From assembly GCA_003553825.1 (NCBI GenBank), contig PWFL01000032.1:1-21729 (forward strand): a stretch of 21,729 nucleotides of DNA. Reading direction: 5' to 3'. Positions within the stretch are counted from its first letter, which is position 1. Each line of letters opens with the position of its first letter. Shown here in pieces: positions 13,430-20,432 of this stretch. Source of the DNA: Candidatus Iainarchaeum sp. (lineage in GTDB: Archaea; B1Sed10-29). Below the pieces are notes generated by a model. It searched no databases. It was not told the origin of the DNA and saw only the letters and a program-made list of their open reading frames with translations. A program made the position numbers and the translations under genes.

Positions 13430-15424
13430 ATGAACCTCAAGACAAAAAGGTTAAATCTATCTCTCCTCGTAACTTTAGTAGCTCTATTAATACTTTCAAA
13501 TTCTGGAATAGCATCCCCCACTGCTTTCTTCACAATGGAGCCACGAAAAGGAAATGCTCCGCTAACCGTTGAATTCAACGCCACTCCCTCTACGGCCGAA
13601 GGAGAAAGAACCATACAGGAATACGAATGGTACTTCGAAGACCACGTATCACCGGATGCAGATACAGAGATAACCAACCACACCTTTTATGAACTGGGAG
13701 AAAATCCAGTGAAACTCATAGTAACGGATAGTGAAGGAGAAACCAACAGTGTTCAAAGAACAGTGGAAGTAGAAAAACCAGAAGAAGGAATAATCTTCTC
13801 AACAGAAGCAAAAGATGTTGGCGAAGGATACACCTACCTGGAAGCACATGCTGCAAGGTACGAAAATGGTGTCTCAGCCTGCAGAGACGTAGAAGTAGAG
13901 GCTGAGTTTCGAGATCGAACGTACACTCTAGAGGCGCCTGAAGACAAAACCTACTGCAGGTACACAGGGCAGATCTACACCGGGAAAGGAGAACACGAGA
14001 TTGAATTCACAGGTAAATTCCCTGAAACGGACGAATACCCAGCCGCCAATAGAACTGAAATAGCGCAGGTCACGGTAAAAGGATTGGAACCTCAAATAAG
14101 GATATATTCTCCAGAAGAAGATGCACAGAAACCAGTGGATTCACCCATAACAATAGAAGCAGGAGCAATAAAAAGAAATAGATTCATAGAAGGAGAATTC
14201 ACCGCGGAGATAAACGGAGAAGAAACACAGTTACAGAGAAAAGACCTGGGAACCTACAGAGGAGAAATAACACCAACCGAAACCGGAGAAAAAACACTCA
14301 CAATCACGTTCAAAGATCAAGACAGCCACTGGGAGATTCAAAAACAAAGAGAAATCAATGTATTGAACGAAACCGAAGCTGACGAAGTTGAGAGAATCAG
14401 AAAACTCAGAGTAATCCATCCAGAACCCGGAGCCAGGCTCGACATAAACGAAACCAGATACATAATGGTGAACCTGGTTGGAGAGGACGGAAGGCCAATA
14501 GGAGGACAAGAAGTCAACTACAACATAAAAAGATACGACGAAGTAATAGTCAACGATACCATACAACAAAGAGATCGGCTCTATGTAACCAGCCACAAAT
14601 TCAGTGAACCGGGAGAATACACAATAGAAGCATACTGGCAAGAACTAAAACACTCTATCCTACTCAACGTGGGAAGACCGGAAGATATACCAGAAGAAAG
14701 ACAGTTAAAAGCTAATATAATATCACCAACACCTACTAACTACGCTGCAAAAAGCGAAATAAGAGTAATAGCAACCACTATAAAACAAGAAGAATATGTG
14801 AGAGACGCTAATGTCACCTATATTTTAGGTGATAGAGAGGGAGAGATGCATGAATCAGATAGAATGGGAGAATGGCAGGCTAACCTAGGTATTTTAGATA
14901 AAGGAAGACACCCCCTCACAGTCAAAGCAACGCGTGATGAAGAAACAGCGATCCACACCACCAACTTCCGAGTAACAGAGAACCATTTACAAGTAACTCC
15001 AACAAAACCAACACCAGGTCAGGACCTCGAAGTGAAAGAGGGAAATTCAATTAACCTCAAAGCCAATGTAACTGATCAAAACGAATTAACCGCGAATAAT
15101 GCCTTGGTCGAAGCAACAATCACATCACCCGAGGAAAAAACATCACGAACAATAATGAAACAGGATCCAGAAACAGGAACATACCAATCAAGCTACTACC
15201 CGGACACAACCGGAACATACGAAATCGAGATAGAAGCACAAAAATCAGCACACGTATCCAACACCACCACATTCGAAACACACATAGAAGTTGAAAAAGA
15301 AACACCATCAATAGTAGAAAGGATAGGGAAAATGGACACAAGAACCCTGATGAACGTGGCACTAGGTGTAGCAATAATCATTCTACTACTAGCAATCATC
15401 CATCCATTAAGATTCATTTTCTGA
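13430..15424 (+). CDS. large exported surface protein with PKD and Ig-like domains
   Basis: A 664-residue protein with an N-terminal signal peptide (NLSLLVTLVALLILSNSGIAS, cleavage probably near residue 29), a PKD domain (about 30-113: APLTVEFNATPS, EYEWYFED, ENPVKLIVTDSEGET), then several beta-sandwich-like segments of about 90-100 residues (roughly 118-215, 220-315, 330-415, 428-525, 530-625), each with the G-x-Y-x-x-x-I/V pattern of Ig/FN3-type strands (GTYRGEITPTETGEKTLTI; GEYTIEAYW; GTYQSSYYPDTTGTYEIEIEA). It ends with one transmembrane helix (about 638-660) and almost no tail. Probably stands out from the cell as a rod; adhesion or S-layer-associated function is inference. Confidence 0.88.
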   Translation: MNLKTKRLNLSLLVTLVALLILSNSGIASPTAFFTMEPRKGNAPLTVEFNATPSTAEGERTIQEYEWYFEDHVSPDADTEITNHTFYELGENPVKLIVTDSEGETNSVQRTVEVEKPEEGIIFSTEAKDVGEGYTYLEAHAARYENGVSACRDVEVEAEFRDRTYTLEAPEDKTYCRYTGQIYTGKGEHEIEFTGKFPETDEYPAANRTEIAQVTVKGLEPQIRIYSPEEDAQKPVDSPITIEAGAIKRNRFIEGEFTAEINGEETQLQRKDLGTYRGEITPTETGEKTLTITFKDQDSHWEIQKQREINVLNETEADEVERIRKLRVIHPEPGARLDINETRYIMVNLVGEDGRPIGGQEVNYNIKRYDEVIVNDTIQQRDRLYVTSHKFSEPGEYTIEAYWQELKHSILLNVGRPEDIPEERQLKANIISPTPTNYAAKSEIRVIATTIKQEEYVRDANVTYILGDREGEMHESDRMGEWQANLGILDKGRHPLTVKATRDEETAIHTTNFRVTENHLQVTPTKPTPGQDLEVKEGNSINLKANVTDQNELTANNALVEATITSPEEKTSRTIMKQDPETGTYQSSYYPDTTGTYEIEIEAQKSAHVSNTTTFETHIEVEKETPSIVERIGKMDTRTLMNVALGVAIIILLLAIIHPLRFIF

Positions 15425-15472
15425 CAACCAAGAAAATATAGGGCTTAAAGCTAAAACTAAAAAAGTGATCAG

Positions 15473-16159
15473 ATGAAGTTAGCCGCACTACTATCAGGAG
15501 GAAAGGACTCGGTGAACGCGATACACATCGCCAAATCCAGAGCATGGGATATAGAAAAAACCATCATAATGAAGCCAGAGAACCCAGAATCCTGGATGTA
15601 CCACTACCCAGAACTAAACATCCCTGAAACACAGTCAAAATTAATGAACATACCGTACAAATCAATAAAAACAAAAGGAAAAAAAGAAAAAGAACTAAAA
15701 CCACTCAAAAAAACCTTGAAAAAACTCAAACAAAAAGAAAAAATAGAAGGATTCATATCCGGAGCAATAGAATCGGAATACCAGAAAGAAAGGCTCGATA
15801 AAATAGGTCAAGATCTGGATCTGAAAACCTTTCACCCTCTATGGAGAAAAGATCCCGAGAAAATACTGAAAAAACAAATAGAACAAGGATTTGAACTGAT
15901 CATAACACAGATAGCTGCGGGTGGCCTGGATAAATCATGGCTAGGTAGAAAAATAGACCGGGAAGCTCTAAAAGAACTAAAGCAAAAACAAAAAGAACAC
16001 GGAGTACACATAACAGGAGAAGGAGGAGAATACGAAACCACAGTACTGAACGCGCCCCTATTCACCGGAAAAATAGTTATAAAAGAAGCGGAAAAACAAA
16101 TGGAAACACCAAACAGAGGCAAATACAGAATTAAGAAGATAGAAACTCAACCCAAATAA
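15473..16159 (+). CDS. dph6: diphthine--ammonia ligase Dph6
   Basis: ATP-dependent amidation of diphthine on elongation factor 2, the last step of diphthamide synthesis. The 228-residue protein has the N-type ATP pyrophosphatase loop SGGKDS (8-13), the family motif SGAIESEYQKERLDKIGQDLDL followed by PLW (96-124), a GLDKSWLGRKID segment, and the diagnostic TGEGGEYETTVLNAPLF (181-197). Length is standard. The extended site AAAAGTGATC lies just before the ATG. It stands between the surface protein and mat; no other diphthamide gene is in the window. Confidence 0.92.
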   Translation: MKLAALLSGGKDSVNAIHIAKSRAWDIEKTIIMKPENPESWMYHYPELNIPETQSKLMNIPYKSIKTKGKKEKELKPLKKTLKKLKQKEKIEGFISGAIESEYQKERLDKIGQDLDLKTFHPLWRKDPEKILKKQIEQGFELIITQIAAGGLDKSWLGRKIDREALKELKQKQKEHGVHITGEGGEYETTVLNAPLFTGKIVIKEAEKQMETPNRGKYRIKKIETQPK

Positions 16160-16269
16160 AATTAATAAACTAAATGCTGTTGCCCCGAAAACAACAAAAC
16201 CTTCAAAAGAACCAACCTTCTAATAAATTCAAGGAAAAAACACGAACAAAAAAAGGAGAAGGATCAAAC

Positions 16270-17475
16270 ATGAGAAACATCGAAGTTGAAGAAAAAAAGA
16301 GCAGACCAATACAAGAGAGAAAAACCGAAGTAGTGGAGAGAAAGGGAATAGGACACCCCGACACCATCTGCGATTCAATAATGGAGCAAATATCCCTGGG
16401 ACTAACAAAAGAATACAGGAAGAAATTCGATAAAATCTTACATCACAATGTAGATAAAGGAATGATAGCTGCAGGAAGCACCACACCCGAATTCAACGGA
16501 GGAAAAATAAACAAAAAACCAAAACTAATATTCGGAGACAGAGCCACTTATGAATACCATGGAGAAGAAATAAACGTGGACAGAATAGCCATAGAAACTG
16601 CAAAAGAATGGTTCAAAGACAATCTAAAAAACCTTAAACCAGGAAACGTGACCTACAGCTCCGAGATAAAACCAGCAGCAGAAAATCTATCCGACATATT
16701 CAGCAGAAAAGGAAGAGTACCCCCAGCAAACGATACTTCAGCAGCAGTAGGGTACGCACCATTTACACCGCTTGAAAAAACAGTCAAGAAAACAGAAGAG
16801 ATACTAAACTCAAAAGAATATAAGAAAAAACATCCATACACAGGAGAAGATGTTAAAGTAATGGGAGTAAGAACGAATAACACCAAAAAAATAACCATAG
16901 CAATGGCATTCGTGGATAAACATATAAAAAGCACTCCAGACTACTTCAGAAAAAAAGAAAAAGCACTAAACACAATAAAAGAAAAAATACACGACCAAGT
17001 AACTGAGGAAAACCTGGAAATATATCTAAACACGCTTGACGAAAGAGAAAGAGGAAAAAAAGGAATATACCTCACAGTAACAGGCACATCAGCTGAATCA
17101 GGGGACTCGGGAGAAGTAGGAAGAGGAAACCTAGTAAACGGTATAATACCTCTAAACAGGCCACACGTAAGCGAAGCAGCAGCGGGAAAAAACTCCTACT
17201 CGCACGTTGGAAAAATATATAATGTACTAACAGATAAGATAGCTAAAGACACATACAACAACGTGAATGGAGTTGAGGAAGTATACGTATGGCTCTTAAG
17301 CCAAATAGGAAAACCAATAGACCAACCACTAATAGCTTCCGCTCAAGTCAGAACCGGAGAAAACACCAAAATAGAAGAAATCCAAGAACCAGTGGAAGAA
17401 GAGCTCAACAAACAACTAGAAGATATCAAGAGCTTCTGCGATGACCTATCTAGAGGCAAGATAAAAATATACTAA
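16270..17475 (+). CDS. mat: archaeal S-adenosylmethionine synthetase
   Basis: Makes S-adenosylmethionine from ATP and methionine. It belongs to the divergent archaeal MAT family (COG1812), not bacterial MetK. The 401-residue protein matches the usual archaeal length. Visible motifs: ERKGIGHPDTICDSIME (about 24-39), GGKINKKPKLIFGDRAT, PANDTSAAVGYAPFTPLE, GVRTNNTKKITIAMAFVD and the glycine-rich SGDSGEVGRGNLVNGIIPLNRP. The open frame extends upstream to 16174, but the ATG at 16270 begins the conserved N-terminus and has AGGAGAAGGATC before it. AT-rich upstream DNA (about 16158-16170) may hold its promoter. Confidence 0.95.
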   Translation: MRNIEVEEKKSRPIQERKTEVVERKGIGHPDTICDSIMEQISLGLTKEYRKKFDKILHHNVDKGMIAAGSTTPEFNGGKINKKPKLIFGDRATYEYHGEEINVDRIAIETAKEWFKDNLKNLKPGNVTYSSEIKPAAENLSDIFSRKGRVPPANDTSAAVGYAPFTPLEKTVKKTEEILNSKEYKKKHPYTGEDVKVMGVRTNNTKKITIAMAFVDKHIKSTPDYFRKKEKALNTIKEKIHDQVTEENLEIYLNTLDERERGKKGIYLTVTGTSAESGDSGEVGRGNLVNGIIPLNRPHVSEAAAGKNSYSHVGKIYNVLTDKIAKDTYNNVNGVEEVYVWLLSQIGKPIDQPLIASAQVRTGENTKIEEIQEPVEEELNKQLEDIKSFCDDLSRGKIKIY

Positions 17476-17793
17476 AAAAAAGATACTCGCAAGTGAATAA
17501 ACTCCTAAATGAAAAAATGGAACCAATTAATCATAAAAAATCTCCTATCTAGCCCAGTGCCCTTCACTTAAACAAATCCAAATACAGTACCCTCCTAAAG
17601 TCAACCGAAAGAACATTGTAAAAATTATTTAATAAATACTTATCTATATAATGGTAGAAAATAAGTATCTCTTCAAAAAACCAGTAGTTACGGGGAAAGT
17701 GTCCTGAAAACCCGTTAAAGCCTCTCTAAAGGGCTGAAAAAACAAAAGGTTTATAAAGTATAATACCCTTTACTTTTCTAGGAGGTGGACTAC
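17476..17793 (+). other. intergenic region before the histone gene
   Basis: About 310 bp without a convincing gene. It contains a poly-A/T end after mat; a TATA-like ATTATTTAATAAA (about 17624-17636) about 20 nt before an 18-codon open frame (17651-17707); a 5-bp inverted repeat ACGGG...CCCGT (about 17689-17715); a second weak stem AGCCT...GGGCT (about 17719-17734); and two CCTGA/GCTGA boxes. These could mark a small RNA, but no box C or full H/ACA structure was found. The histone promoter follows. Confidence 0.4.
17750..17758 (+). promoter_or_regulatory. TATA box for the histone gene
   Basis: TTTATAAAG lies about 36-44 nt before the ATG at 17794. Predicted initiation is near 17780, leaving a leader of about 15 nt that contains AGGAGGTG. 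Confidence 0.6.
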
Positions 17794-18003
17794 ATGGCAA
17801 GAGAATTACCAATTGCACCTGTTGACAGAGTAATTAGAAAAGCAGGAGCTGACAGAGTATCTGGAGAAGCTGCAAGAGAACTTGCAGAAATACTAGAAGA
17901 TGTCGGAACTGAAGTATCCACACAAGCTCTAAGACTAGCAAGACACGCAGGCAGAAAGACAATCACTGCAGAAGACATCCGACTATCATCCAGACAACTT
18001 TAA
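17794..18003 (+). CDS. archaeal histone
   Basis: A 69-residue DNA-wrapping histone, the length of HMf-type minimal histones, with no tails. The fold is seen as alpha1 (APVDRVIRKAG), L1 (ADRVS), the long alpha2 (GEAARELAEILEDVGTEVSTQALRLARHAG), L2 (RKTITAED) and alpha3 (IRLSSRQL). DNA-contacting Arg in alpha1, the Arg in L1 and the R-K-T of L2 are present. An in-frame GTG at 17785 is part of the AGGAGGTG ribosome site, so the ATG at 17794 is chosen. Strong promoter and ribosome site suit an abundant chromatin protein. It forms dimers and higher oligomers in related species. Confidence 0.96.
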   Translation: MARELPIAPVDRVIRKAGADRVSGEAARELAEILEDVGTEVSTQALRLARHAGRKTITAEDIRLSSRQL

Positions 18004-18016
18004 ACCTATTAAAATC

Positions 18017-18064
18017 GGTTGCGTCGATAAAAACCGCAAACCCCTTTCTGTTTTTTTATTTTTA
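18017..18064 (+). terminator. hairpin plus T-tract after the histone gene
   Basis: GGTTGCG (18017-18023) can pair with CGCAAACC (18035-18042) with one bulged A, and is followed by CCTTTCTG and a T7-A-T7 run (18051-18065). It resembles a hairpin-assisted T-tract terminator. Confidence 0.5.
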
Positions 18065-18098
18065 CCAAATTAACTAGGGGTAGGTCTACATCTGAAAA

Positions 18099-18112
18099 TT
18101 TTCTATAGAAAA
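18099..18112. repeat. 14-bp perfect palindrome between convergent genes
   Basis: TTTTCTATAGAAAA reads the same on both strands and lies directly against the stop of the DUF167 gene. It overlaps a second palindrome, GAAAATTTTC. Possible bidirectional termination signal. Confidence 0.4.
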
Positions 18113-18379
18113 CTAAAACTCATCTATCCTGCTTTCAACCTCTGCTGCTTTCATATTGAGATACAGTTCCTTGGTCTCCGAATCTCTACCTCTTCTAATC
18201 CTGATTTTATTTTTATCTACGTCCAGTAGATTTGAAAAGAGATTCAACAACTCAAGATTAGCTTCTTGCATAGATTCTGGCTTTAGTTCTACTTCCAAGT
18301 AATTTCCTTCTTTAGTTTTTATTTGATTCTTTTGCTTTCCAGTTTCAATTTTTACACGGATGATTACTCCTTCTTTCAT
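18113..18379 (-). CDS. DUF167 (YggU-family) protein
   Basis: An 88-residue small conserved protein of the DUF167/COG1872 family, whose molecular function is not established. Family features are the IIRVKIETGKQKNQI start, the middle EVELKPESMQEANLELLNLFSNLLDVDKNKIRIRRGRDSETKEL (the L-x-V-x-K-x-x-I-x-I-x-x-G-x-x-S-x-x-K pattern), and a short helical C-terminus. GAGGAT lies 10-15 nt upstream of the ATG. It follows the DUF116 gene on the same strand by about 45 bp and is probably co-transcribed. Confidence 0.85.
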   Translation of the reverse strand: MKEGVIIRVKIETGKQKNQIKTKEGNYLEVELKPESMQEANLELLNLFSNLLDVDKNKIRIRRGRDSETKELYLNMKAAEVESRIDEF

Positions 18380-18424
18380 ATATTTATATCCTCTTTCATA
18401 AGTAATACAATTGATTTTTAGATC

Positions 18425-19105
18425 TTAAGATTCTGCTGTAGTGGAGCCAGGAAGGTAGTAATTGGATTTCTCTTTATCCGAATCCGAAGATTCTATAACT
18501 TCTTTAAAAGTATCCAGGTTGAACTTGGTTCCAGAACAACCGTTTTTTAATAAAGGAACGGCTTGGTGAGGTATACCCGATTCATCCAGGTAGTCTTCAC
18601 CCATCTCGATTTCGTTCGGACAAGCTACTCCAACTATTCCTTCGTAGTCCTTTTTCTGGATTATCCTTGGTATGCAGGATCCGCCTGGTAGTACGTAGAC
18701 ATCGTAGCCTTCCTCTTCCGCTATTTCCGTGGCTCTGTTTACAAGGCAGTCCGAAGAGCATTTTTTACATGAATAGCTTGATAGTTCCTTGTTGAAATCA
18801 GCTTGGCACTTATCATCCATGTGTTTCCTAGCGCAGTGAGGTAGGAATAATGCTCTGTTCTCCGTTTCTTCGAATGATTCTTTTTGAGCAAGATTCCTAA
18901 CGTGGATATCGATCAAGTCATTGACAACTTTAGCTGTATTTGAAACAGGTATCCCTGTAACTTCTTCGAGCCTGAATTTCTCGGAAATATCTTCAGCTAG
19001 GTCTCCCATCTTTCTATGAATCTCTTTATCATCTAGCAACGCTGCTAATTTCTGGAAGAATGATCTGGATACCTTTGTCAAGTCAAAGTCAAAGTCGTAC
19101 GCCAT
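18425..19105 (-). CDS. DUF116-family cysteine-rich protein
   Basis: A 226-residue member of the DUF116 family (COG1852), found in archaea and some bacteria and uncharacterised to my knowledge. Diagnostic segments: FLPHCAR followed by KCQAD; the cluster YSCKKCSSDCL; YDVYVLPGGSCIPRII; and GIVGVACPNEIEMG; then a late KNGCSGTKFN. The conserved cysteines suggest a metal or Fe-S site, but this is inference. The N-terminal 80 residues are helical and acidic; the C-terminal tail (SSDSDKEKSNYYLPGSTTAES) is low-complexity. AGGATTGATT precedes the ATG; the TATA box is at about 19145-19153. Confidence 0.88.
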   Translation of the reverse strand: MAYDFDFDLTKVSRSFFQKLAALLDDKEIHRKMGDLAEDISEKFRLEEVTGIPVSNTAKVVNDLIDIHVRNLAQKESFEETENRALFLPHCARKHMDDKCQADFNKELSSYSCKKCSSDCLVNRATEIAEEEGYDVYVLPGGSCIPRIIQKKDYEGIVGVACPNEIEMGEDYLDESGIPHQAVPLLKNGCSGTKFNLDTFKEVIESSDSDKEKSNYYLPGSTTAES

Positions 19106-19144
19106 TTAAATCAATCCTGTTTTAAGAGTAATTAGGTTAACTTT

Positions 19145-19153
19145 CTTTATAAA
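19145..19153 (-). promoter_or_regulatory. TATA box for the DUF116-DUF167 operon
   Basis: The minus strand reads TTTATAAAG about 40-48 nt before the ATG at 19105. It is almost back-to-back with the plus-strand TATA box at 19161-19170, so TBP/TFB binding could not easily occur on both at once. Confidence 0.55.
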
Positions 19154-19160
19154 CTCCAGG

Positions 19161-19170
19161 GTTTATATTA
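19161..19170 (+). promoter_or_regulatory. TATA box for the small HD hydrolase
   Basis: GTTTATATTA lies 31-40 nt before the ATG at 19201. The leader would be only about 10 nt and holds an AGTGATA ribosome site. Confidence 0.5.
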
Positions 19171-19200
19171 CCCAACAGTAAATAAACAATCAGTGATAAG

Positions 19201-19764
19201 ATGAGTCGGAGCATATCTCGAGAAGACGCGGTGCAAATGATCAATAGAGAAGTTGCTACGGAAAACCTCAAGAAACACATGCACGCAGTAGGAGCCATAA
19301 TGAAAGAACTGGCAAAAGAACTGGGTAAAGATCCTGAAAAATGGTGCAAAGTAGGGTTACTGCACGACGTGGACTACGAACAAACAAAAGATAAGCACGA
19401 AGAACACGCGCTAAGATCCGCTCAAATGCTAGAGGGAAAATTACCTGAAGAATCATTAAAAGCTATAAAAGCACACAACTATGAATACACGGAAACAGAA
19501 CCGGACTCGGATCTAGCTAACGCACTTATAGCAGCGGACGGAATATCAGGATTGATAATAGCCACTGCTCTAGTAATGCCCAACAGCAAGTTAGAAGAAG
19601 TTAGAACAAAATCAGTTTTAAAGAAGTTCGATGATTCTTCATTTGCTAAAAACGTGGATAGAGATAAAATAACTTACTGTGAAAAACTAGGATTGAATAA
19701 GGAAGAATTCATAGAAATCTCTCTTAATGCGCTAAATGATATAAATGATAAACTCGGACTTTAG
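19201..19764 (+). CDS. HD-domain metal-dependent phosphohydrolase (small)
   Basis: A 187-residue HD protein. The first metal ligand is a His of KKHMHAVGAIM (H26/H28); the HD pair is H55-D56 in GLLHDVDYEQTKDKHEEHA; the later AIKAHNYEY and ADGISGL segments supply the remaining His and Asp of the typical site. This is the single-domain type often called predicted hydrolase (HDIG-like, COG2316-like). The substrate, probably a nucleotide or other phosphate ester, cannot be told. AGTGATA precedes the ATG. It has its own promoter, divergent from DUF116, and is not related to the larger HD protein at the left end beyond the shared fold. Confidence 0.87.
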   Translation: MSRSISREDAVQMINREVATENLKKHMHAVGAIMKELAKELGKDPEKWCKVGLLHDVDYEQTKDKHEEHALRSAQMLEGKLPEESLKAIKAHNYEYTETEPDSDLANALIAADGISGLIIATALVMPNSKLEEVRTKSVLKKFDDSSFAKNVDRDKITYCEKLGLNKEEFIEISLNALNDINDKLGL

Positions 19765-19812
19765 TATCTTTAAAAATTCAGTTTAAATATTTTCACCATG
19801 CTTGATAAAACA

Positions 19813-19822
19813 TTTATATAAA
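19813..19822 (+). promoter_or_regulatory. TATA box for the unknown gene upstream of nucS
   Basis: TTTATATAAA lies about 46-55 nt before the ATG at 19868, predicting initiation near 19843. Because an in-frame ATG at 19802 lies upstream of this box, that longer start is ruled out. Confidence 0.55.
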
Positions 19823-19867
19823 GAATCCTTCACTATAAACAATTCGAATCAATCAATAATAGTGGTG

Positions 19868-20401
19868 ATGAAAGTGCCAGAATACAAAATAAAGGGAAAA
19901 GACACTGAATTCGTAGTTGAACTCCCCGAACTAGTGGACGAACAGACAAAAGAAATAATAGAGAAAACATTGAAACAATGCGTGAAGCCGCAAAACCAAG
20001 AAAAAGTAATGCAGGTATTCAATCAACTACTATCACAAACAAAAGCACTGATGAACGAACTGAAAAAGGACGGACACTACCATGAAAATATAGAAAAAGA
20101 TGTAAGACGATTCGTAGGTATACACATGAAAAAAGGCTTCGAAGTAGGAGACAAGGCAATACAACCACATGAAGTAGACATAGTTCAAAGAGCAATGGGA
20201 AGAGAACAAATGAAGTACGAAGGAGATGTAATAGATAACCTACCAGAAGACTATCAAGAAGTAGCAAAAGACTTATTCACTTCATTAGAACTTGGTAGAA
20301 TGGCTTTTGAAGCTGGATTAGTGATAGGGATTCTGATATCCACGGAGGAAGCAGATAAATTCTACCAACAGGAAAGCGCGGAAATGAGCTACATTCATTG
20401 A
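19868..20401 (+). CDS. uncharacterised helical protein upstream of nucS
   Basis: A 177-residue soluble protein that I do not recognise. It begins KVPEYKIKGKDTEFVVELPELVDEQ, then is mostly alpha-helical with charged helices (TKEIIEKTLKQC; EKVMQVFNQLLSQTKALMNELKKDG), a central RRFVGIHMKKGFEVGDKAIQPHEV, and a hydrophobic helix LGRMAFEAGLVIGILIS near the end. The start is either the ATG at 19868 or the GTG at 19874; the GGTGAT at 19864-19869 is better spaced for the GTG. It is 31 bp upstream of nucS, which has no clear promoter of its own, so the two are likely co-transcribed and may be functionally linked. Confidence 0.75.
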   Translation: MKVPEYKIKGKDTEFVVELPELVDEQTKEIIEKTLKQCVKPQNQEKVMQVFNQLLSQTKALMNELKKDGHYHENIEKDVRRFVGIHMKKGFEVGDKAIQPHEVDIVQRAMGREQMKYEGDVIDNLPEDYQEVAKDLFTSLELGRMAFEAGLVIGILISTEEADKFYQQESAEMSYIH

Positions 20402-20432
20402 TTCTTAATTCAAGAAGAAAAAAGGTTCAAAA

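Noticed and set aside
16174..16269. 32-residue N-terminal extension of methionine adenosyltransferase
   Set aside because: It is Lys/Gln/Asn-rich and not part of the family, and a good ribosome site precedes the ATG at 16270.
17690..17745. Box C/D sRNA suggested by two CTGA motifs
   Set aside because: No RTGATGA C or C' box at suitable spacing was found.
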